Source: Candidatus Omnitrophota bacterium (lineage in GTDB: Bacteria > Omnitrophota > Gorgyraeia > Duberdicusellales > 4484-171). Taken from it: 5,584 bases of DNA. The stretch covers positions 2,876 through 8,459 of the forward strand of contig JAQVOZ010000049.1 in NCBI GenBank assembly GCA_028702365.1. The letters are read 5' to 3'. The translations under genes were made by a program, and so were the position numbers. Below are positions 1-4,944 of the stretch, piece after piece. How positions within the stretch are numbered: position 1 is the first letter of the stretch; each line of letters opens with the position of its first letter. The notes under the pieces were generated by a model. That model was not told where the DNA came from. It saw only the letters and a program-made list of their open reading frames with translations, and made no database searches.

Positions 1-503
1 TGGCAATTTTATCAGGATTTATTTCAATCTATATCGCCAATAAATTACCGGTAATAACCAATGTCATTTCAGGTTATACCTGGGCAATTATAATTGTTTC
101 TATTTTAGGAATCTCTCTTTCGCTGACGCCTCTTAAAAAACTTGAAAATTTCGGCTCGCAAAACGTAGGTTATTTTATATTATATTTTGTTTTAACCTCA
201 ATCGGCGCGCGGTCGAATATTTCGCACATTAACTCAACCCTTATTCTTATCGCCGCCGGGTTTTTAATAGTTATTCTGCACGCAATAGTATTGCTTTTTA
301 CATCGCGCCTCCTGCACGCGCCTATGTTTTTGGTGGCAACCGCAAGCCAGGCAAATATCGGAGGAGTTGCTTCAGCTCCGATTGTTGCTGCAATCTATGA
401 GCCAGGGCTTGCTTCGGTTGGGTTGTTGCTTGCAATATTGGGAAATATTTTAGGCACGTATCTTGGAATTATAACCGGCCAACTTTGCCATTTATTCGCA
501 TAA
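1..503 (+). CDS. DUF819 family (YjcL-like) integral membrane protein, C-terminal part
   Basis: This is the C-terminal 166 residues of a polytopic inner-membrane protein. The frame is open from base 3, with no start inside the window, and ends at TAA 501-503. Family members are roughly 380-400 residues long, so about 40% is present. At least five hydrophobic segments are visible, around fragment residues 20-43, 50-66, 75-98, 102-126 and 136-160. The strongest family mark is the late stretch ATASQANIGG, followed by GVASAPIVAAIYEPGLASVG and a glycine-rich last helix (LGNILGTYLG), which I recognise as the DUF819 signature. The family's biochemical role is not established, but it looks like a transporter. 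The stop codon directly touches the ATG of the NlpC/P60 lipoprotein gene, so the two are co-transcribed. From that context I infer import of a peptide or amino-acid product. The family call is firm; the substrate is a guess. Confidence 0.87.
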   Translation, partial: AILSGFISIYIANKLPVITNVISGYTWAIIIVSILGISLSLTPLKKLENFGSQNVGYFILYFVLTSIGARSNISHINSTLILIAAGFLIVILHAIVLLFTSRLLHAPMFLVATASQANIGGVASAPIVAAIYEPGLASVGLLLAILGNILGTYLGIITGQLCHLFA

Positions 504-1862
504 ATGAGAAAAATTTATTGCCTATTTATCTTTTGTTTATTACTTACTTCCGGCTGCTGTAATGTGCAGCAAAGAATTAATTTAGCAGGCTCCGTAAGCA
601 TTCCAAATACGATAAGAGAAATGAAAACCGCAGGTTTCTGGATAGCCAAAATAAAAGACCCTGACAGAATAATTCTTGATGCAAAGGCCGTAGAGGAATT
701 CAACAGGAAAGTAGAAAGGGAATTGAATTTGATAATTAACCCGCTCACCGAGCCTGCACGGCATAACGAAAAAACAATAAAAAACGATTTGCAAAAAGAA
801 ATTGAAAGTTTTTCCAAAGGCAAGTTTTATACCGCAAACGGAAAAGCAGCTGATAAAAGTTTTTATGAAGCGATAAGGCAAAATATTAATTTGCCACGGA
901 TAAAAAATCAAATTAATGCCAGATTCGGATTTTTGAGCCATTACGACAACCAGAGGCTCCTTCCAACGGATGAGTTGTTAACCAGGGAAGAAGGAGATGT
1001 TGAGTTTGATGAGCTTCAGAACAGTTCTCTGGATGTGGGCACCCCGCTTGTTATCCTGCATGAAACGAATGACGGCCTTTGGGCATATGCACAGGCGCCT
1101 TCAAGCTGCGGGTGGTTTAAAAAAGAAAAAATAGCCTTCTGCAGCGAGGCAGAGTTTAAGGAATTATTGTCCAGCAAAAATTTCGTTGTAGCTACGCAAG
1201 CCAAGACAGATATTTTCTTGGATGAAAACTTAACCAAGTATTACGACTATGTAAGAATGGGGGCAAAATTTGCATTTAATGAAACAGCCAGCCCGCAAGT
1301 TTTTGAAATCATTATCCCTTCAAGGATGGAAGACGGAAAGCTTCTGGCGCAAAAAGCTTATATTAGAAAACAGGATGCGAATATAGGGTATTTATCCTAT
1401 ACCCCAAGGAATATTATCGAACAGGCATTCAAATTACTGAACAGCCCTTATGGCTGGGGCGGCGCAAACGGCGAGCAGGACTGTTCAAGTTATATACAGG
1501 AAGTATTTACAACCGTAGGAATTTCTTTACCGCGTAACTCTTCGGCGCAGGCTAAAACCGGTACAGCTCTCGGAAATTTTAAGGGTGGCAGTGAAACAGA
1601 AGAAAAATTAAAAGTAATTAGACAAGAAGCAATTCCCGGAGCGACAATTTTACAAATGAAAGGACATATAGTCTTGTATATAGGTATGTACAAAAATGCT
1701 CCATACATAATTCATGAAACACACGGTTACGGGCAAAGAATTAATTCAGAAAATATCAGCTGGATTGTAAACCGCGTAATTGTAAGCGATTTAGCGCTTG
1801 GCGAGGGCTCAAAAAAAGGCTCCCTGATTTCGCGCATTATAAATATACGGGCAATTAAATGA
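504..1862 (+). CDS. NlpC/P60 family lipoprotein with N-terminal stabilising domain and two SH3 domains (putative cell-wall peptidase)
   Basis: This is a 452-residue envelope protein, probably an endopeptidase cutting gamma-D-glutamyl-diamino acid bonds in peptidoglycan stem peptides. It begins with a lipoprotein signal: MRK, a hydrophobic core, then LLTSGC with Cys18 as the likely lipidated residue (Cys19 is the alternative). The order matches the known four-part family architecture: N_NLPC_P60 region about 25-140, first SH3 about 140-222 (RLLPTDEL, FDELQNSSLDVGTP, DGLWAYA), second SH3 about 225-298, and catalytic domain about 303-432. Catalytic Cys327 lies in YGWGGANGEQDCSS, His388 in MKGHIVLYIG, and the third polar residue is probably His404 in YIIHETHG. 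The Asp that follows PR in YkfC-type enzymes is Asn345 here. The ATG abuts the upstream TAA and has no Shine-Dalgarno, so translation is probably coupled to the DUF819 gene. The 3' end overlaps the next gene by 4 bp. Family and active site are clear; the exact substrate is inferred. Confidence 0.92.
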   Translation: MRKIYCLFIFCLLLTSGCCNVQQRINLAGSVSIPNTIREMKTAGFWIAKIKDPDRIILDAKAVEEFNRKVERELNLIINPLTEPARHNEKTIKNDLQKEIESFSKGKFYTANGKAADKSFYEAIRQNINLPRIKNQINARFGFLSHYDNQRLLPTDELLTREEGDVEFDELQNSSLDVGTPLVILHETNDGLWAYAQAPSSCGWFKKEKIAFCSEAEFKELLSSKNFVVATQAKTDIFLDENLTKYYDYVRMGAKFAFNETASPQVFEIIIPSRMEDGKLLAQKAYIRKQDANIGYLSYTPRNIIEQAFKLLNSPYGWGGANGEQDCSSYIQEVFTTVGISLPRNSSAQAKTGTALGNFKGGSETEEKLKVIRQEAIPGATILQMKGHIVLYIGMYKNAPYIIHETHGYGQRINSENISWIVNRVIVSDLALGEGSKKGSLISRIINIRAIK

Positions 1863-2761
1863 CAAACGGGACAAAAAACACAGAAAATATCCGTGAGGGT
1901 TATATCAAAGTTACCGGAGGAAAAGTATGGTATAAAATATCCGGCGCCGATAAAAATAAAGCCCCTTTGATTGTTTTACATGGAGGCCCTGCTGCTTCGC
2001 ACTATTATCTTGAACCGCTTGAAGCTTTGTCCGGCACGCGGCCAATAGTTTTTTATGATCAGCTTGGCTGCGGTTCTTCGGATAGGCCAACCGATAAATC
2101 ACTTTGGACAATAGAGCATTTCATAGAAGAGCTTTCTCAGATAAGAACAGCCCTTGGCCTGAAAAAAGTGCATATACTAGGCCATTCCTGGGGAACAATG
2201 CTGGCAATTGATTATATGCTAAGATTATCGCCTAAAGGCATTGTAAGCCTGATACTTTCAGCGCCGTGCCTTTCTGCCAAAATGTGGAGCCTCGACCAGC
2301 AAAAATACCTCTTGGAACTTCCTCGACAGATGCAGGAAATAATTTTTAAAACGGAAAAAACCGGTAATTTTTCTTCTAAAGAATACCAGGATGCGATGCT
2401 GTATTATTATAAGCTTCATCTTTGCAGATTAGACCCATGGCCTGATTGCCTTAACAAAGCTTTTAATGAAATTAATTATGAAATTTATAAATATATGTGG
2501 GGGCCAAGCGAATTTACAATTACCGGGACACTTAAAAGCTATGACAGAGCGAATGATTTATACAAAATAAAAATACCTGTTTTATTTACCTGCGGTGAAT
2601 TTGACGAAGCTACTCCGCAAGCTGCCGATTACTACCACAAAAAAATCCCGCAATCAGAACTTTTTGTTTTTAAGGGCGCCTCGCATAATCATCATCTGGA
2701 AAAAACAAACGAATACCGTAAAGTTGTAGATGATTTTCTTAAAATAACAGAGAGCGAATAG
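1859..2761 (+). CDS. Proline iminopeptidase-type alpha/beta hydrolase (peptidase family S33, tricorn factor F1-like)
   Basis: This is a 300-residue cytoplasmic serine aminopeptidase with no signal peptide. Visible marks are the oxyanion motif HGGP at 41-44, DQLGCGSSDRP at 67-77, the nucleophile elbow GHSWG with Ser110, Asp249 in TCGEFDEATP, and His276 in KGASHNHHLE. From memory, archaeal tricorn-interacting factor F1 uses Ser105, Asp244 and His271, with Glu213 and Glu245 holding the substrate's free amino end. Here Ser110, Asp249, His276, Glu218 (in GPSEFTITGTL) and Glu250 all sit exactly five residues later, so the aminopeptidase machinery looks intact. Members release N-terminal proline or other residues from short peptides. 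The ATG overlaps the upstream TGA (ATGA), and no strong ribosome site precedes it, which indicates translational coupling. In this cluster it probably trims imported peptides. Some relatives are other hydrolases, so substrate preference is uncertain. Confidence 0.9.
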   Translation: MTNGTKNTENIREGYIKVTGGKVWYKISGADKNKAPLIVLHGGPAASHYYLEPLEALSGTRPIVFYDQLGCGSSDRPTDKSLWTIEHFIEELSQIRTALGLKKVHILGHSWGTMLAIDYMLRLSPKGIVSLILSAPCLSAKMWSLDQQKYLLELPRQMQEIIFKTEKTGNFSSKEYQDAMLYYYKLHLCRLDPWPDCLNKAFNEINYEIYKYMWGPSEFTITGTLKSYDRANDLYKIKIPVLFTCGEFDEATPQAADYYHKKIPQSELFVFKGASHNHHLEKTNEYRKVVDDFLKITESE

Positions 2762-2772
2762 ATTTTAACTTA

Positions 2773-2801
2773 TTGAAAAATCCATTATCTAGTTGTAAGA
2801 T
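2773..2801 (+). promoter_or_regulatory. Candidate sigma70-type promoter for the cyclic-nucleotide-domain gene
   Basis: TTGAAA (2773-2778, 5/6 match to the -35 consensus) and TAAGAT (2796-2801, 4/6 match to the -10 consensus) are separated by exactly 17 bp in an AT-rich gap. Transcription would start near 2808, shortly before the Shine-Dalgarno at 2817. Position, spacing and the gap after the S33 gene support it. No operator palindrome stands out. AT-rich DNA gives chance matches, so this is a moderate call. Confidence 0.5.
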
Positions 2802-2816
2802 AAATAAATACTTAAG

Positions 2817-2823
2817 AAGGAGG
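2817..2823 (+). promoter_or_regulatory. Strong Shine-Dalgarno (AAGGAGG) that decides a non-ATG start
   Basis: AAGGAGG lies within AAGAAGGAGGT, a near-perfect match to the 16S rRNA tail. No ATG, GTG or TTG occurs in any frame within 25 bases downstream. The only plausible initiator in the right frame is ACG at 2828, after a 4-base spacer (TAGC). The ATG at 2900 is 76 bases away and has no ribosome site of its own. Confidence 0.75.
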
Positions 2824-2827
2824 TAGC

Positions 2828-3292
2828 ACGCACGACCTTAAGCCAATTTTAGAAGAACATCCGTTTTTTAAAGGCCTCAAAACAGAATACCTTGATTTCA
2901 TGATAGGTTGTGCTTCTAACGTGCGTTTTAAAGAAGAAGAAATTATTCTTCGGGAAGGAGAAGCGGCGGACAAATTTTTCTTGCTACGGGAAGGAAAAGT
3001 TGCCCTGGAAATAAATATACCCCAGCATGAACCAATCACGGTTCAAACACTCGAAGGAGGAGATATCCTTGGCTGGTCGTGGCTTATACCGCCGCATTTT
3101 TACCGGTTTACCTGCCGCGCACTTACTGAGGTCCGCGCAATTGCTTTGGATGGAAAGTGCCTTAGAAATAAATGCGAAGAAAACCATGATTTAGGTTATG
3201 AACTCTTAAAGCGCCTCGCGAACGTGTTTACTCAGAGGCTTGAAGTTACCAGAAAACAGCTTATAAATATATATGAGGTAGAGCGTAAATAA
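2828..3292 (+). CDS. Stand-alone cyclic nucleotide-binding-like domain protein (Crp/Fnr-type sensor fold), apparent ACG start
   Basis: This is a 154-residue single-domain protein if translation starts at ACG 2828. The reading frame is open from 2816, after a TAA at 2813-2815. Residues 2-24 (HDLKPILEEHPFFKGL and onward) are the usual N-terminal helix of this family and continue into ASNVRFKEEEIILREGEAADKFFLLREGKVAL, so starting at ATG 2900 would cut the domain. The beta-roll motif REGEAAD-FF-L-REGKVALEI is clear, followed by LEGGDILGWSWLIPP and a C-terminal helix ending in QRLEVTRKQLINIYEVERK. There is no helix-turn-helix, so it is not a complete Crp-type regulator. The normal phosphate-binding cassette (FGE-x-A/L ... 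RSA) is replaced by GWSWLIPPHFYRFTCRA, so cAMP binding is doubtful. Its partner and signal are unknown. It lies 23 bp upstream of the exported NTF2-like gene and probably shares its transcript. Confidence 0.82.
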   Translation, partial: THDLKPILEEHPFFKGLKTEYLDFMIGCASNVRFKEEEIILREGEAADKFFLLREGKVALEINIPQHEPITVQTLEGGDILGWSWLIPPHFYRFTCRALTEVRAIALDGKCLRNKCEENHDLGYELLKRLANVFTQRLEVTRKQLINIYEVERK

Positions 3293-3315
3293 TGTATCTA
3301 GCTTAAGGAAATAAT

Positions 3316-3759
3316 ATGAACAAAAAAATAATCATTACAATATCCACCATTGTTCTATCCATAATTTTTTGTAGCACCATTTATGCGAAGAGCGATATGA
3401 GTGTGGGGGAGATGCTTGAGAGGCAGATGTGGGAAGATGTAAAAACGGGCAAAAGCGAAATGTACGAGCTAAAAATAGCAGATGCATTTCAATCAGTGCA
3501 CGAAGACGGCATGCGAAACCGAGAAGAGGAAATAAAATTGCTTAAAGAATTAAACTTAGGCGATTATCAGTTAAGCAAATTCAATATTACAAGGCAGGCA
3601 GATGCTATAATAGTTACTTATCTGGTACAAATGACCAAAAAAACTGCCGAAGGTAAACAAATATCGGATACGCCAACGCCAAGGCTAAGCGTTTGGATTA
3701 AAACAGAAAAAGGCTGGCAATGGCTTGCGCATGCCAATTTGAATGTGGCTAGAAAATAA
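3316..3759 (+). CDS. Exported NTF2-like (DUF4440-type) small protein of unknown function
   Basis: This is a 147-residue protein with a secretion signal: MNKK, a hydrophobic core at about 5-20, and a likely cleavage after Ala24 (TIYA|KS). There is no lipobox, so the mature protein of about 123 residues should be free in the periplasm or outside the cell. The mature part has the NTF2-like cone-fold pattern: a helical start with an acidic/aromatic stretch (MWEDVKTGKSEMYELKIADAF, at 36-56), SVHEDGMRNREEEIKLLKEL, paired strands (ADAIIVTYLVQMT), and the typical final strands RLSVWIKTEKGWQWLAHANLN. DUF4440 domains are often small ligand-binding or stress-associated proteins with no shared reaction. 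The start is supported by AAGGAA at 3305-3310, five bases before the ATG. It is probably co-transcribed with the cyclic-nucleotide-domain gene 23 bp upstream. Fold call is fair; function is unknown. Confidence 0.78.
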   Translation: MNKKIIITISTIVLSIIFCSTIYAKSDMSVGEMLERQMWEDVKTGKSEMYELKIADAFQSVHEDGMRNREEEIKLLKELNLGDYQLSKFNITRQADAIIVTYLVQMTKKTAEGKQISDTPTPRLSVWIKTEKGWQWLAHANLNVARK

Positions 3760-3761
3760 GC

Positions 3762-3859
3762 GTGGTAATTAATAATTTATCCTTTGCGCTTACCCTGCAG
3801 GCCAAAGCGCCTCGGAAGTTATTTCTTTAGCCGTAGGCGAAGAAAATAAGGAGGTTTCC
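3762..3859 (+). pseudogene. Possible frameshifted remnant of an ABC-transporter ATPase N-terminus
   Basis: This spacer reads, in one frame from GTG 3762, as VINNLSFA. After a -1 shift near the GCGC at 3786-3789 it reads YPAGQSASEVISLAVGEE. Joined, this resembles the opening of ABC ATPases (NLSFAYPGG ... L-DISLSVGEGE). The second frame has no stop or start codon and runs straight into the M42 gene's ATG. A two-base duplication of GC would explain the shift. No Walker A follows, so only about 30 codons would remain. The stretch is short and the match is by eye, so chance resemblance is a real alternative. Confidence 0.27.
3848..3854 (+). promoter_or_regulatory. Strong Shine-Dalgarno (AAGGAGG) fixing the M42 start
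   Basis: AAGGAGG is placed five bases before the ATG at 3860. The reading frame is open upstream back to a TAA at 3773-3775 but contains no ATG, GTG or TTG. Together these fix 3860 as the M42 peptidase start. Confidence 0.85.
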
Positions 3860-4891
3860 ATGGACCCGTTACTTAAAAAAATAATCAATGCAGCTGGTGT
3901 TTCCGGATATGAAGGCGAGATTACAAAAATAATGTATGATGAGTTTAAGAAAATCACGAAAGAAGTGGAAATTGACGCCTTCGGCAACGTAATCGCGCAC
4001 AAAGGGCAGGGCACAAAAAAAATTATGATTGCAGCACATATGGATGAAATAGGCCTTCTTGTTAAATATATAACCAAAGAAGGGTACCTTAATTTTATTA
4101 AAATAGGCGGGATAGACGACAGGGTGCTTGTCGGCCAGCGCGTTGTTGTAAAATCAAAGAAAGGTGATATTTGCGGAGTTATCGGAATGAAGCCGCCGCA
4201 TCTCGTCAAAGAAGAGGAAAGGAAAAATCCGATAAAATATACCGATATGTTCATAGATATCGGCGCAAAAACAAAGGAAGAAGCAGAGAAAAGAGTTTCT
4301 ATAGCTGATTCAATTATTTTTGAGCCGAATGCGGGCGTACTTTCCGGAAATCTCATTTACGGCAAAGCCATCGATGATAGGGTGGGTTGTTTTGCTTTGC
4401 TAAAAATTTTAGAGCGGCTAAAAGTCAACGCGCAAATTTATGCAGTCAGCACTGTCCAGGAAGAAGTAGGCCTTAAAGGAGCGCGCACATCTTCCTTTAA
4501 GATAAATCCGGATTTTGCAATAGTCTTGGATACAACAAGCGCAGGGGATACGCCGATGATAAAAGAGAACGAATCAAACCTGAAACTTTCTTTGGGGGCC
4601 TGCATTACAGTGATTGAAGCAGCAGGCCGTGGAATTATAGTCAGTGAAAAAATAAAAAATCTTTTTATGGATACGGCAAAAACAAATAAAATAAAATATC
4701 AGCTTGATGTGCTTGAGGGAGGAATGACTGACGGCGCAATGATTAATATGAACAGAGAAGGAATTCCAACCGGCGTATTAAGCGTGCCCAGCCGCTATGC
4801 GCATTCGCCAACGGGTGTTTTTAGCATGGAGGATTTAAACTCCGTGGTTGAACTTGCAGTCAAGGCTATAGAAAATTTTGTTAAACGTTGA
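3860..4891 (+). CDS. M42 family metallo-aminopeptidase (FrvX/TET-like)
   Basis: This is a 343-residue cytoplasmic dinuclear-metal aminopeptidase. It matches the usual family length and starts with the typical LLKKIINAAGVSGYEGE. All expected active-site parts are visible: His60 in IAAHMDEIG (with Asp62), the metal-bridging Asp in KAIDDRVG (172/173), catalytic Glu201 and ligand Glu202 in TVQEEVGLKGA, Asp224 in VLDTTSAGDTP, and His315 in SRYAHSPTGVFS. The inserted beta-barrel domain (about 68-160) carries GGIDDRVLVGQRVVV and GVIGMKPPH. M42 enzymes form large dodecameric shells that finish the breakdown of short peptides. Some relatives are annotated as endoglucanases, a label that is probably wrong here. 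The start is fixed by AAGGAGG at 3848-3854. The gap to the upstream gene is 100 bp and no clear promoter was found, so it may be read from the unit before it. Exact amino-acid preference cannot be told from sequence. Confidence 0.95.
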   Translation: MDPLLKKIINAAGVSGYEGEITKIMYDEFKKITKEVEIDAFGNVIAHKGQGTKKIMIAAHMDEIGLLVKYITKEGYLNFIKIGGIDDRVLVGQRVVVKSKKGDICGVIGMKPPHLVKEEERKNPIKYTDMFIDIGAKTKEEAEKRVSIADSIIFEPNAGVLSGNLIYGKAIDDRVGCFALLKILERLKVNAQIYAVSTVQEEVGLKGARTSSFKINPDFAIVLDTTSAGDTPMIKENESNLKLSLGACITVIEAAGRGIIVSEKIKNLFMDTAKTNKIKYQLDVLEGGMTDGAMINMNREGIPTGVLSVPSRYAHSPTGVFSMEDLNSVVELAVKAIENFVKR

Positions 4892-4944
4892 TAACAGGCG
4901 ATTTACCGCGTTAATGCAATCATTTTATTCTTAAACATAAACAA

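Noticed and set aside
515..941. Two overlapping open frames of 102 and 119 codons on the - strand
   Set aside because: Both are antisense to the NlpC/P60 lipoprotein gene, overlap each other, and show no family motif.
2761..2782. GATTTT / AAAATC inverted repeat just after the S33 gene as a terminator
   Set aside because: It is a six-pair, almost purely A-T stem with no following T-run, so too weak to call.
2900..3292. Start of the cyclic-nucleotide-domain gene at ATG 2900
   Set aside because: It has no ribosome site and would remove the conserved first helix, while homology continues upstream to 2837 and a strong Shine-Dalgarno sits at 2817.
3764..3794. GGTAA / TTACC inverted repeat after the NTF2-like gene as a terminator
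   Set aside because: Only five pairs with a loop of about 21 bases and no T-run downstream.
3762..3830. A 22-codon small gene from GTG 3762 to TAG 3830
   Set aside because: No ribosome site and no protein features; better explained as part of the possible ABC remnant or as chance.
3790..4356. Long open frame of 188 codons on the - strand
   Set aside because: It lies almost wholly antisense to the well-conserved M42 peptidase. Its composition (Ser/Ile/Phe/Pro-rich) is typical of a reverse-strand shadow, and it has no recognisable domain.
4902..4931. TTTACC-18-TATTCT as a promoter for the acetolactate decarboxylase gene
   Set aside because: Only 4/6 matches at each element in AT-rich DNA. 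It would put the transcript start within about seven bases of the ATG; possible but not supportable by eye.
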